Assembly (NCBI GenBank): GCA_902790475.1
Contig: CADASG010000007.1
Coordinates: 1-64,000 of the forward strand
Direction of reading: 5' to 3'
Source: an uncultured Ruminococcus sp.
GTDB lineage: Bacteria > Bacillota > Clostridia > Oscillospirales > Acutalibacteraceae
DNA length: 64,000 nucleotides
Positions within the stretch are counted from its first letter, which is position 1. Every line of letters begins with the position of its first letter. The position numbers and the translations under genes were made by a program. The notes beneath the pieces were generated by a model. The model had not been told where the DNA came from. It made no database searches and worked only from the letters and a program-made list of their open reading frames with translations. Below, one piece after another: positions 43,061 through 51,360 of the stretch.

Positions 43061-45607
43061 TTATTTTACGGGGATGATATAGCTGTCGTAGCCTGTCCAG
43101 CCCGATACATAGCGGTTGAGCAGACCTGCGTCGTTGCCCCTTATCACACCGTCGCCGTTGATGTCGGCGCAGGTCATGTTCACTATCTTGTCGGCGTAGC
43201 CGTCCCAGCCTGAGAAATAGCGGTTGAACAGCCCGGTGTCCGCGCCGTTTACTTTGCCGTCGCAGTTCAGGTCGCCGGTCATAAGCGGTTTGAAGCTTAT
43301 TCCGTTCTCGTCGGCATAGCGGTCGGTCTCGCTGTTTTGGATACCGATGATGCAAAAACCGTCAACGGTCATCTCCTTAGTGCCGAAATCAAGGTCGTTG
43401 TTATAGTACTCGCCGACATAGTATCCGAGCGCTTTTTCGCCGATAACTGTTACATTTTTCGGAATGTAAACGCTTTTGAGCTTTTCGCAGCCGTAAAAAG
43501 CCTTTTCGCCGATTTCGGTCACGCTGTCGGGAACAGTGATCTTTTTCAGTTCGGTCATTCCCTCAAAAGCGTGCGTTCCGATGCTCGTTATATTTTGTCC
43601 GATAACGATTTCTTTTACAGGCAGGGTATTCCACGGAGCTTCAGCTCCGTTATTAAAGTCAGGTATGTCGGTATTGTCATTGACGGTCAATACGCCTGTT
43701 GTTTCGTCGAACGTCCATGAGAAATACTCTTCAAAGGGTATCTCATTCTTGACCGCGTATTGATGGGCAGCGCTGTTTCGTACACCCTTTATTGTCAGAT
43801 CATCGCAGCCGTAAAACGCGTCTGCACCGATATGCGTCACGCTGTCGGGAATTGTGACGGTCGTCAGGCTTTTGCAACCCGTAAACGCGTAGTCGCCGAT
43901 GCGGTCCACGCTGTGGGGAATGACCAATTCAGTGACTTTTTCATCGTTAAGATACAAATCGGCTCCGTTGTTCAAGGGATTGGCGTAGCTTTGAAAGCTG
44001 ATTTTGCACCATGAAGCTATGTCGCTGATATTGACGCTTTTTAAGCCTGTGCAGCTGCGGAAAGCGCCCCAGTTTACAGTCGTCACACTGTCGGGAATGG
44101 TGACGCTGTTTAATCCCGTGCAGCCGAAAAATGCGTCTCCGCCGATATCTGTCACGCTGTTTCCGATGGTGAGATCGGTCAGACCGGTGCAGCCCTCGAA
44201 CGCGTAATTGCCGATAGCTGTCACGCTGTCGGGAATGGTGACACTTGTCAGGCTTTTGCAGGCGTAGAACGCGTAGCTTCCGATAGTTGTCACGCCGTTG
44301 CCGATGACGGCGCTTTTCAGACCTGTACAGCCCTTAAACGCGTAACTGCCGATAGCTGTCACGCTGTCGGGGACAGTGACGCTTATTAACCCGGTGCAGC
44401 CGGAAAACGTGTTATAGGCGATTTCTTTTGTTCCGTCTTTGATGATAACGGAAGTGTTTGCAGGCATGGTTCCCTTGTATTGATATGCGGATCTTCCTGC
44501 GTAAACCAAACCGTCGGGCTGACTGTCATACCATGCCGTATTGGAAAACGCAGCATAGCCTACGGTCGTCACACTGTCGGGGATGTTGATGTCTGTCAGG
44601 CTGCCGCAGCCGTAAAAAGCCTCGCTGCCGACGGCTGTCACGCTGTCGGGGATGATAACGCTCGTCAGACCTGTGCAGCCGGAAAACGCGTAATCGGCAA
44701 TTTCCTTTGTACCGTCCTTGATCGTAACGGAAGTGTTTTCGGGCATGGTTCCCTTGTATTGGTAAGCGACCCTGCCTGCGTAGATCAAACCGTAAGGCTG
44801 ATTGTTATACCATGCGGTTTTTGAAAAAGCAGAGTAGCCGATATTAGTCACGCTGTCGGGGATAGTGACGCTTGCTAAGCGTGTGCAGCCGTAAAACGCT
44901 TCATAGCCGATGGTTGTCACGCCGTTGCCGATGGTAACGTCTGTCAAGCCTGTGCAGCCTGAAAACGTGTTATCGCCTATACCCGTCACGCCGTCGGGGA
45001 TGATGACGCCCGTCAAGCCTGTGCAGCCTGAAAACGCGCGGTTGCCGATATTGGTCACGCTGTCGGGGATAGTGACGCCCGTCAAGCCTGTGCAGTGGTA
45101 AAACGCACCGTTGCCGATGCTTGTCACGCTGCCTGGGACGGCGACGCTTGTCAGGCTTTTGCAGCCGTAGAAAGCGTAATCACCGATATTGGTCACGCTG
45201 CCGGGAATGGAGATCCCTGTCAGGTTGGCGCAGTCGAGAAACGCGTACTCGCCGATGGTCGTCACGCTGTCGGGGAGAGTGACGCTTCTCAAGTCCGAGC
45301 AACCGGAAAAAGCCTCGCTGCCGATATTTGTCACGCCGTTTTCAATGACGACGCTTTTGATGTTCTTGCCCCAAGTCGCAGGATCCGAGCTGTTGTGATG
45401 ATTTCCCATCTCTCCGCTGCCGCTTATCGTGAGCGTGCCGTTATCGTCTAATGTCCACGTGCAGCTGCCCGTTGTTCCGCTGCTTGCTCCGACATTTTCC
45501 GTTGCTTCGGCGGCTGCTGCCGTGAAGGGCAGAGCGGTTATCACAGTGGCGAGTATCAGCAGTGAAAGAAGAACGCTGCCGAGTTTGATCAAATGCTTAT
45601 TTTTCAT
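43061..45607 (-). CDS. Secreted BspA-type leucine-rich-repeat protein with dockerin
   Basis: 848 aa. AGGAGG precedes ATG 45607, opening a signal peptide (IKLGSVLLSLLILATVITAL). A short N-terminal domain (CTWTLDDNGTLTISGSGEMG) is followed by about 22 LRR_5 repeats of 23 residues (pattern FSGCTGLTSVTIPDSVTNIG), the treponeme/Bacteroides surface-antigen type. A segment of about 97 residues containing KTAWYNNQPYGLIYAG occurs twice. A second 'LDDNGT'-like unit (TFDETTGVLTV) precedes the last LRRs. A C-terminal dockerin has loops DLNCDGKVNGADTG and DINGDGVIRGNDAG. Likely surface adhesion or complex assembly; ligand unknown. Confidence 0.9.
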   Translation of the reverse strand: MKNKHLIKLGSVLLSLLILATVITALPFTAAAAEATENVGASSGTTGSCTWTLDDNGTLTISGSGEMGNHHNSSDPATWGKNIKSVVIENGVTNIGSEAFSGCSDLRSVTLPDSVTTIGEYAFLDCANLTGISIPGSVTNIGDYAFYGCKSLTSVAVPGSVTSIGNGAFYHCTGLTGVTIPDSVTNIGNRAFSGCTGLTGVIIPDGVTGIGDNTFSGCTGLTDVTIGNGVTTIGYEAFYGCTRLASVTIPDSVTNIGYSAFSKTAWYNNQPYGLIYAGRVAYQYKGTMPENTSVTIKDGTKEIADYAFSGCTGLTSVIIPDSVTAVGSEAFYGCGSLTDINIPDSVTTVGYAAFSNTAWYDSQPDGLVYAGRSAYQYKGTMPANTSVIIKDGTKEIAYNTFSGCTGLISVTVPDSVTAIGSYAFKGCTGLKSAVIGNGVTTIGSYAFYACKSLTSVTIPDSVTAIGNYAFEGCTGLTDLTIGNSVTDIGGDAFFGCTGLNSVTIPDSVTTVNWGAFRSCTGLKSVNISDIASWCKISFQSYANPLNNGADLYLNDEKVTELVIPHSVDRIGDYAFTGCKSLTTVTIPDSVTHIGADAFYGCDDLTIKGVRNSAAHQYAVKNEIPFEEYFSWTFDETTGVLTVNDNTDIPDFNNGAEAPWNTLPVKEIVIGQNITSIGTHAFEGMTELKKITVPDSVTEIGEKAFYGCEKLKSVYIPKNVTVIGEKALGYYVGEYYNNDLDFGTKEMTVDGFCIIGIQNSETDRYADENGISFKPLMTGDLNCDGKVNGADTGLFNRYFSGWDGYADKIVNMTCADINGDGVIRGNDAGLLNRYVSGWTGYDSYIIPVK

Positions 45608-45683
45608 GCGGTTTCCTCCTGACTTGACCGGCGCGCCGATAATCAGCTCGGCTGCCGCGCAAGACGATAATTCTTATATTACA

Positions 45684-45712
45684 ATGATACCATATCGTAA
45701 CGATGCACGCAA
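45684..45712 (-). promoter_or_regulatory. Candidate promoter of the BspA/dockerin gene
   Basis: On the minus strand, TTGCGT (45707-45712), 17 bases and TATCAT (45684-45689), 77 bases upstream of the start. The surrounding 303-base gap (45608-45910) otherwise holds only this and the divergent promoter. Confidence 0.45.
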
Positions 45713-45805
45713 TCCAAAAAAACGCCCTTCAATTTGGCAATATTGCACAACAGGGCTGCTTTGTTATTGTAACGTGAGAGTTGCCTGATTTTTTTGTGAA
45801 ACAAA

Positions 45806-45834
45806 TTGACTTTATCGGCGTGTTTTGATATGAT
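45806..45834 (+). promoter_or_regulatory. Promoter of the zinc-ribbon membrane protein gene
   Basis: TTGACT (45806-45811), 17 bases and TATGAT (45829-45834). Confidence 0.55.
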
Positions 45835-45910
45835 ATAATCAGTGAATTAGGGATAGATTCTTTTGAGTCACCCTTTTGAACAGAATTTGCGGCAGGAAGG
45901 GGAGATCGTG

Positions 45911-46936
45911 ATGATTTGCGGAAAGTGCGGAGCGGACAATGACGGCAGCTACAAATACTGCAGGGTTTGCGGCGAACCGCTGATGGAAGACATTGTTTCG
46001 GATTCACATTATGAACAACCCCCCGGAGCTGAAACCGGGACTACGAAGCGTTACCGCGGCTACAGCCTTGAAACCACAAAGCGCTATCACCGAAATAACG
46101 GACAGTCCTTTGAACGCCTTCGCCGCGAGCCTGACGAAACGGATGAGCCGCTGACTGATATCTCGCGCGAAGAAGCCCGTGCTCCTCAGCCGCGAACCTC
46201 TCAGCACCGCAGCTACGCCTCTCCGATACAGGCTGTGGAGCGTGACCGCCGTGCGGCGGTCTGCGACTACAACGACAATTTTGAAAACAATAAATACGAA
46301 AAAACACAGCATATTCCGACATATACTCAGCCGCGCGCACGGCGCGGAGCGCTCGGCATACCGTATCTCGTGGTGACCTATTTTACGGCGTTCGTATCGC
46401 TGCTTAATTTTGTGATGCCGTTTTTGGATTGGGTGCATTTCAGGTTCAGCGTACCGATGCTCGGGATCACCCTCGACGAAAAGTACACCCCGTTTAGACT
46501 CGTGGAGGAGCTTTTCGGTATCAGCGACGTAAGCTCTCAGCTGAACGACGCTGTTCAAAGCTTTTCGGGCTGGGATATTTTTCCGGACTTCATAGGCGCC
46601 GACGCGGAATCGCTAAACGCCGCGCTGTTTTTTGCCAAAATCGTTTCTACGGTGATTTTCTCGGTGTTCGCTATCGGCTTGATACTATATTTCGTGTTTT
46701 TTGTGCTGGCGCTGCTTCAGCGCAAAAGCGCGACGGGCTTCGGCATAACGGCGGCTGTGTTCATGCTGCTGTCGGGCGGCGGCTTCGTTTTGGGCGCGTC
46801 ATATTTGTCGTCCCAAACCGGGGGAATGATCTCCGTTTTGAACGCGCCGTATCAGCTGATCGCGCTGTCGGTGGTTTTGATAGCACTGATTGCTGTCATG
46901 GCGATACTTCGCGCACTGTCGCGTCGCCGCTATTGA
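45911..46936 (+). CDS. Zinc-ribbon four-helix membrane protein, unknown
   Basis: 341 aa from ATG 45911 with AAGGGGAG upstream; a longer in-frame reading starts before this site. Zinc ribbon Cys 3, 6, 17, 20 (MICGKCGADNDGSYKYCRVCG in part). A hydrophilic, Arg/Tyr-rich linker of about 130 residues follows, then four membrane helices (near 155-180, 235-265, 270-295, 310-330). Architectures of this type are common in Clostridia but functionally uncharacterised. The next gene also carries zinc ribbons, 49 bases later, so the two probably share a transcript. Confidence 0.7.
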   Translation: MICGKCGADNDGSYKYCRVCGEPLMEDIVSDSHYEQPPGAETGTTKRYRGYSLETTKRYHRNNGQSFERLRREPDETDEPLTDISREEARAPQPRTSQHRSYASPIQAVERDRRAAVCDYNDNFENNKYEKTQHIPTYTQPRARRGALGIPYLVVTYFTAFVSLLNFVMPFLDWVHFRFSVPMLGITLDEKYTPFRLVEELFGISDVSSQLNDAVQSFSGWDIFPDFIGADAESLNAALFFAKIVSTVIFSVFAIGLILYFVFFVLALLQRKSATGFGITAAVFMLLSGGGFVLGASYLSSQTGGMISVLNAPYQLIALSVVLIALIAVMAILRALSRRRY

Positions 46937-46985
46937 TTTGGTTTTTTGATCTGTTATTATATTATTATTTCAAGGAGGCTGCAAA

Positions 46986-47681
46986 ATGTTCAAGGTCAAG
47001 TATGACGAAAAAATCTTAGGAGCTCAGAAAAATAAAATGGACGTCGCTTTCGGCGAGCTGGGCAAGCTGTATTACAAAGCTCACAAGAACGATTATGAGG
47101 AAGCATTTGCCCAACCTATCGCTAAAATCAAGGAAGCAGAGGACACGATTTTTCGGCACCGCAGCGAGGTGCTCAAGCGCAGCGGTCTGATGCTGTGCAA
47201 ATATTGCGGCGAGGAGATACTTGACGTTTCCCGTTTTTGCAATTTCTGCGGCAAGCCCGTTGAACCGCGACCCAAGGAAGAAAGAGTGGCGGAGTATGAA
47301 ATCAACGTACAGCCGGAGACTGCCGCCGAAGAGGAAGCTCAGGCTGTCACCGAACAGCAGGAGGCTCCCGCCGAAGAAGAAGCGCCTGCTCCCGTCGAAC
47401 AGCATGAGGCTCCTGCCGAAGAGAAAGCGCCTCAGCCTCAGCCTGTACCCGAGCCCGATCCCGAACCCGAACCTCAGCCCGAGCCCGAACCCGAGGAGCG
47501 CAAGTGTCCCAACTGCGGAAAGGTAGTTAGCGGCGACAATGCCTTCTGTGAGAACTGCGGTATGCGCATTCAGGAGCTGACCGAGTTCGAGCTCATGCAA
47601 AAGAGATGTCCGCTCTGCGGATTCACCACCTCTGAGGACGATGTTTTCTACTGCGTGGAGTGCGGCGCGAAGCTGCAATGA
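46986..47681 (+). CDS. Multi-zinc-ribbon protein with Pro/Glu linker
   Basis: 231 aa. After an N-terminal helical region (1-65) come three zinc ribbons: CKYCG...CNFCG (near 70), CPNCG...CENCG (near 174) and CPLCG...CVECG (near 208). Ribbons 1 and 2 are separated by a low-complexity acidic linker (repeats of EEEAPAP and PEPEPQPEP). No signal peptide or membrane helix. AAGGAGG precedes the ATG. Function unknown; possibly a scaffold partner of the zinc-ribbon membrane protein upstream. Confidence 0.7.
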   Translation: MFKVKYDEKILGAQKNKMDVAFGELGKLYYKAHKNDYEEAFAQPIAKIKEAEDTIFRHRSEVLKRSGLMLCKYCGEEILDVSRFCNFCGKPVEPRPKEERVAEYEINVQPETAAEEEAQAVTEQQEAPAEEEAPAPVEQHEAPAEEKAPQPQPVPEPDPEPEPQPEPEPEERKCPNCGKVVSGDNAFCENCGMRIQELTEFELMQKRCPLCGFTTSEDDVFYCVECGAKLQ

Positions 47682-47737
47682 TCGCGGCGAAAGATTTGTT
47701 TATTATTGACGAAAAAAACATCTTAATATCTACACAA

Positions 47738-47777
47738 AAAAACCGACATTTTACTTGAAAAAAATGTCGGTTTTTAT
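47738..47777 (+). terminator. Intrinsic terminator overlapping the next promoter
   Basis: AAAAACCGACATTTT (47738-47752) pairs exactly with 47761-47775; the loop ACTTGAAA contains the -35 box of the permease promoter. Confidence 0.85.
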
Positions 47778-47783
47778 TATAAT
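47755..47783 (+). promoter_or_regulatory. Promoter of the purine permease gene
   Basis: TTGAAA (47755-47760), 17 bases and TATAAT (47778-47783). It is embedded in the upstream terminator. The 56-base leader contains GGGAAC/GTTCCC arms but no recognisable purine riboswitch. Confidence 0.55.
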
Positions 47784-47839
47784 ATTTAAGGGAACTGTTT
47801 CAAAGGGAAGCTGTTCCCGAAAAAAGGAGGGATCATTCA

Positions 47840-49207
47840 TTGAATAAACTGGACAGAATATTTCAATTGAAGGCAAACGGAACCAATGTCAGAACCGAGT
47901 TCATCGCTGGTATCACGACTTTCCTGACAATGGCGTACATCATCTTTCTGAACCCGACCATTATCGGACATAATAATACCGGTATGCCCGACACTGCGGT
48001 AATCACCGCGACCTGTATCGGCGCGGCTATCGGCACATGGCTTGTCGGCTGGCTGTCAAACTACCCCTTGGCGCAGGCTCCGGGACTCGGACTTAACGCG
48101 GTATTTGCCTACACGCTGTGCCTCGGCTTCGGTCTGTCGGCTCCTGCTGCGCTTGCGGCGGTGTTCATCGGCGGCGTATTCTTTATCCTGCTGACGGTCA
48201 CAGGCGCGCGCAAGGCGATAGTTGAGGCTATCCCGTTTCACCTGAAAAAAGCGATATCGGCAGGTATCGGTCTGTTTATCGCTATGGTCGGTTTTACAAA
48301 CGTTCATATCGTTATCGGTCAAAAGGAAGGCGCGGCGACCGCTGTCGATCTGGCGGCTTTCTCCGATCCTCAGGTGCTGCTGGCGCTGTTCGGCTTGGTA
48401 ATCACCACTGTCCTTATAATACAAAAGATCAAGCCTGCTCTTTTTGTCGGAATGCTTATCACGACGGTCATCGGCAATATCTGTCAGTTCTGTTTTAACC
48501 TTGATATGGGCATAACAGCTCCAAAAAACTGGGTGCCCGTAGTTGATTTTTCAATGTTCGGCAAGTGCTTCACCGGCTTCGGCGAGCTGCTCGGCGCTCC
48601 GATAGCGTCGCTGCTTGCGGTGCTCATTACGCTGGTGCTGGTCGATATGTTCGACACCATCGGTACACTTATCGGCGCGGCTGACAAGGCAGGCTACCTC
48701 GATGAAAACGGCAACCTTCCCAGGATCGAAAACGCGATGCTCGCAGACGCGCTCGCAACCTCAATAGGCGCGGTTTTCGGCACCTCTACCGTTTCCACCT
48801 ACGTTGAGTCTACCTCGGGTATCGCCGCAGGCGGCCGCACAGGTCTGACTTCTACGGTGACCGGCGCGTGCTTTGCAGTGGCGCTGTTTGCTTCGCCTCT
48901 GGTCGGCTTGGTTCCCTCGGCGGCGACCTCGCCCATCTTGATCATCGTAGGCTTGATGATGTGTTCCTCCCTGAAGGATATCGACTGGGGTAATTTGGAA
49001 GTCGCGTTCCCGTGCTTCTTTACGCTGGTAGGTATGCCGTTCTTCTGGTCTATCACCGACGGTATCGCGTTTGGCTTCATTTCCTATATTATTGTTAAGA
49101 TCGCAAGAGCGAAGTTTAGGGAAGTTCATCCGATAATGTATATCGTCGGCGGCTTGTTTGTACTTATGTATGTATTGTCGGCGCTTCAGGATTTGAAGAT
49201 ACTGTAA
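47840..49207 (+). CDS. NCS2/AzgA-type purine permease
   Basis: 455 aa polytopic transporter for adenine, guanine or hypoxanthine. NVRTEFIAGITTFLTMAYI is the AzgA/PbuG N-terminal signature; APGLGLNAVFAYTLC, VDMFDTIGTLIGAADKAGYL and GTSTVSTYVESTSGIAAGG are the conserved substrate-site segments. About 12-14 membrane segments. TTG 47840 is preceded by AAGGAGG. The substrate cannot be fixed from sequence alone. Confidence 0.92.
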   Translation: MNKLDRIFQLKANGTNVRTEFIAGITTFLTMAYIIFLNPTIIGHNNTGMPDTAVITATCIGAAIGTWLVGWLSNYPLAQAPGLGLNAVFAYTLCLGFGLSAPAALAAVFIGGVFFILLTVTGARKAIVEAIPFHLKKAISAGIGLFIAMVGFTNVHIVIGQKEGAATAVDLAAFSDPQVLLALFGLVITTVLIIQKIKPALFVGMLITTVIGNICQFCFNLDMGITAPKNWVPVVDFSMFGKCFTGFGELLGAPIASLLAVLITLVLVDMFDTIGTLIGAADKAGYLDENGNLPRIENAMLADALATSIGAVFGTSTVSTYVESTSGIAAGGRTGLTSTVTGACFAVALFASPLVGLVPSAATSPILIIVGLMMCSSLKDIDWGNLEVAFPCFFTLVGMPFFWSITDGIAFGFISYIIVKIARAKFREVHPIMYIVGGLFVLMYVLSALQDLKIL

Positions 49208-49225
49208 CGAAACTAATTAAAACAC

Positions 49226-49253
49226 AGCCGCCGCGGTAAGCGGCGGCTTCATT
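49226..49253 (+). terminator. Hairpin terminator of the permease gene
   Basis: AGCCGCCGC (49226-49234) pairs with GCGGCGGCT (49240-49248); the following TCATT is a weak U-tract. Confidence 0.65.
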
Positions 49254-49272
49254 ATCGAAGAAGGTGCGAAAA

Positions 49273-49989
49273 ATGGAACAAAGACTCATCCCGGAACAGT
49301 ACCGCTTCCTCAGCGGCAGTGCGCTCAAGCTGATAGCGGCGGTGACAATGATAATCGACCATGTGGCGGTGTCGTTTCTTTATAATTCTATGATCGTGCT
49401 TTTTTCGGCAGGGTCATACCGGTTGACGCTGTACAATCTGATGCGCGCAATAGGTCGGCTGTCGTTTCCGCTGTTCGCTTTTTTGCTGGTAGAGGGCTTT
49501 TTGCACACGCACGACAAAAAACGCTACGGCTTGCGGCTGGCGATATTCGCGCTGCTGTCGGAGCTTCCGTGGAATCTCGTTCACACGGGAGAACTGTTTT
49601 ACGGCAAGCAAAACGTGTTTTTTACGCTGCTGACAGGTTACCTTGCTCTTTGCGCTGTTGAGCGTTTTCGCGGAAATGTCTTTATTCAGTGCGTCTGCGT
49701 GTTCGGGCTGCTGATCGCCGCGTTCAATTTTGAGTTTGATTATTCCTTCTACGGTTTCATGCTTATTCTGCTGATGTACGCCCTCAGAGATCTGCCGGTC
49801 TTTCGAGCGGCGGCAGGGATCTGTTTGCTTCCGAGCAACTGGAAGGGAGGACTTGCGTTTGTACCCATCGCTTTCTATAACGGCAAGCGCGGCTTTATCA
49901 GGGGAAAAGCGCTGCAATTCGCGTTCTATGCCTTCTATCCCGTTCACCTGCTGGTGATTTGGTTCATAAAGTATGTTGTGCAGGCATGA
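49273..49989 (+). CDS. TraX family membrane protein
   Basis: 238 aa from ATG 49273 (GAAGAAGG 8 bases upstream). Hydrophobic, about seven membrane helices. SALKLIAAVTMIIDHVAVSF, RLSFPLFAFLLVEGFLHT and SELPWNLVHTG match TraX-like proteins. TraX acetylates pilin in F plasmids, but chromosomal relatives are widespread acyltransferase-like proteins and do not imply conjugation; no other transfer gene is near. Its stop codon abuts that of the convergent SprT-like gene. Confidence 0.85.
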   Translation: MEQRLIPEQYRFLSGSALKLIAAVTMIIDHVAVSFLYNSMIVLFSAGSYRLTLYNLMRAIGRLSFPLFAFLLVEGFLHTHDKKRYGLRLAIFALLSELPWNLVHTGELFYGKQNVFFTLLTGYLALCAVERFRGNVFIQCVCVFGLLIAAFNFEFDYSFYGFMLILLMYALRDLPVFRAAAGICLLPSNWKGGLAFVPIAFYNGKRGFIRGKALQFAFYAFYPVHLLVIWFIKYVVQA

Positions 49990-50493
49990 TCACTTTATCC
50001 GAATAAGCTGACCGCCGCATCCCGAACAGCGGTATTTTTCGGGATTGGTGACCGCGGGCGAGCGCTTTTGACGGAAAATCTCCGCGCCGCATTTTGAGCA
50101 GCGGATTATATAGCGCGGAGGCTTGCGCATCTCCTCGGGAATGATGCTTTCGTCGCTGCGTGTGACTCGCGTGACGTTATACCCGTAGGCGGCGTTTACC
50201 TTGGCTGCGAGCTCCGCCCATTTTCCTGTGTGCTTCATGCAGCCGCGGCAGGTGTGCAGCAGCTCATGGATAACGGTTGTTTTCAGTCCGCGCTTTAGGT
50301 CAGTGCGTTCGTCAAGCAGCAGCTCCGATATCTCGATCACGTAGCTGCTTCCGAGCTTTTTGCACAGTCCGAGCCGTGTAACGGCGCGCGTGTTGATGAC
50401 AAACGAAATGCTTTTGCTGTACCTGATATTCAGCCTGTCCAGCTCTTTCATGCATTCGGCGGCATATTGTTCCAAGTCTCTCATGGCAAACAC
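49990..50493 (-). CDS. SprT-like zinc metalloprotease-domain protein
   Basis: 167 aa. HELLHTCRGCMKHTGKW (about 92-108) gives the HExxH metal site with a downstream His, as in SprT/Spartan proteins. A C-terminal zinc ribbon has CSKCGAEIF and CSGCGGQL. Start is GTG 50493 (AAGGA 6 bases upstream) or ATG 50484. Its stop is directly adjacent to that of the convergent TraX gene, with no space for a terminator. Role unknown; in eukaryotes Spartan repairs DNA-protein crosslinks. Confidence 0.8.
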   Translation of the reverse strand: MFAMRDLEQYAAECMKELDRLNIRYSKSISFVINTRAVTRLGLCKKLGSSYVIEISELLLDERTDLKRGLKTTVIHELLHTCRGCMKHTGKWAELAAKVNAAYGYNVTRVTRSDESIIPEEMRKPPRYIIRCSKCGAEIFRQKRSPAVTNPEKYRCSGCGGQLIRIK

Positions 50494-50593
50494 ACCCTAT
50501 CCTTATTAACCTAAGCTGTCCCGAGACAGACGTCGTGATAACCGTTGACAAATGACTGCGCTGAGTTTGCAGGGAAAATTTTTGAAAATTGTC

Positions 50594-50622
50594 TTGACAT
50601 CTGCGCAGGTTGATGATATAAT
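50594..50622 (+). promoter_or_regulatory. Consensus promoter of tRNA-Cys
   Basis: Perfect TTGACA (50594-50599), 17 bases and perfect TATAAT (50617-50622), 19 bases before the tRNA. Confidence 0.88.
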
Positions 50623-50641
50623 ATTAGACGTTATCTGAAAC

Positions 50642-50716
50642 GGCGACATAGCCAAGTGGTAAGGCACGAGTCTGCAAAACTCTGATGCGGCGGTTCAAAT
50701 CCGCCTGTCGCCTCCA
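50642..50716 (+). tRNA. tRNA-Cys (anticodon GCA)
   Basis: Acceptor arms GGCGACA (50642-50648) and TGTCGCC (50706-50712) pair fully. The anticodon loop CTGCAAA has GCA at 50674-50676. The T arm has GGTTCAAATCC. Discriminator base U73 and an encoded CCA (50714-50716) fit tRNA-Cys. It is a single gene with its own promoter and terminator. Confidence 0.97.
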
Positions 50717-50720
50717 GCTA

Positions 50721-50749
50721 AGCACTCCTAAACGGGGTGCTTTTGTTTT
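50721..50749 (+). terminator. Terminator of tRNA-Cys
   Basis: AGCACTCC (50721-50728) pairs with GGGGTGCT (50734-50741), with G-U tolerance, followed by TTTGTTTTA. Confidence 0.88.
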
Positions 50750-50788
50750 ATCCGCTTTATTTTTCTATCATAACACAGGAGAATTCAA

Positions 50789-51232
50789 ATGTCAAAGCTT
50801 AAAATCTATATCGCGAGTCCGTTTTTTAACGAATATGAAGTGCAGTGCCTTGAAAGGGTAGAAGCGCTCCTTTTCGGGCGCGGCTATCAGGTTTTCAGTC
50901 CCAGACTAAACGAGGTGCGCGATGAGATCACCTCAAAGGATTCGGTGTGGTCAATGGAGACTTTCATGAACGACCGCCGCTTTATTGACTGGGCGGACGT
51001 GGTCGTGATGCTCTATCACGGCTGCTACAGCGACAGCGGAACAGCCTGGGAATGCGGCTACGCTTACGGCACCCATACGCCTGTCGTGGCTGTGCATGTC
51101 GGTAGGGAACCCGGCAACGGCTCAAATCTCATGGTTCATGAAAGCGCGCACGCCAATATCACCCTTGACGAGCTTGAGGATTATGATTTTGAAAAAATGC
51201 CGTCCGTTCGTTACAGCGGCGTGATGTTTTAG
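50789..51232 (+). CDS. Nucleoside 2-deoxyribosyltransferase
   Basis: 147 aa. Exchanges bases between deoxyribonucleosides (nucleotide salvage). KIYIASPFFNEYE opens the fold; DWADVVVMLYHG and the catalytic-region motif DSGTAWECGYAYG, with the nucleophilic Glu, are typical. ACAGGAG precedes the ATG. It might belong to a related nucleotide hydrolase subgroup, since the family is broad. Confidence 0.85.
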   Translation: MSKLKIYIASPFFNEYEVQCLERVEALLFGRGYQVFSPRLNEVRDEITSKDSVWSMETFMNDRRFIDWADVVVMLYHGCYSDSGTAWECGYAYGTHTPVVAVHVGREPGNGSNLMVHESAHANITLDELEDYDFEKMPSVRYSGVMF

Positions 51233-51286
51233 CGCTCCCTCCGAAAAAAATCTTTCCTTTTTTGTCGAAATTTTTACCAAAGGTAA

Positions 51287-51315
51287 TTGCAATGCCTAAC
51301 GAAAAATAGTATACT
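51287..51315 (+). promoter_or_regulatory. Promoter of the PASTA-SH3b gene
   Basis: TTGCAA (51287-51292), 17 bases and TATACT (51310-51315). The segment TAGTATACTGTAAA (from 51307) is duplicated in tandem (from 51321), giving a second TATACT at 51324-51329. Confidence 0.6.
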
Positions 51316-51360
51316 GTAAATAGTATACTGTAAATAGATAAAAAGGAAGGGGATTTGAAT

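Noticed and set aside
43700-45400. CRISPR-like array
   Set aside because: The regular repeats are in-frame 23-residue leucine-rich repeats of a secreted protein; there are no uniform spacers or cas genes.
47016-47678. Minus-strand hydrophobic reading frame opposite the zinc-ribbon gene
   Set aside because: It is the complement of the Pro/Glu-rich linker and Cys motifs; no ribosome site, and its Phe/Gly-rich content follows from the other strand.
47784-47839. Purine riboswitch before the purine permease
   Set aside because: The 56-base leader is too short and lacks the conserved junction bases.
49273-49989. Conjugative element suggested by a TraX-like gene
   Set aside because: No relaxase, coupling protein, type IV secretion gene or integrase nearby; chromosomal TraX-like proteins are common.
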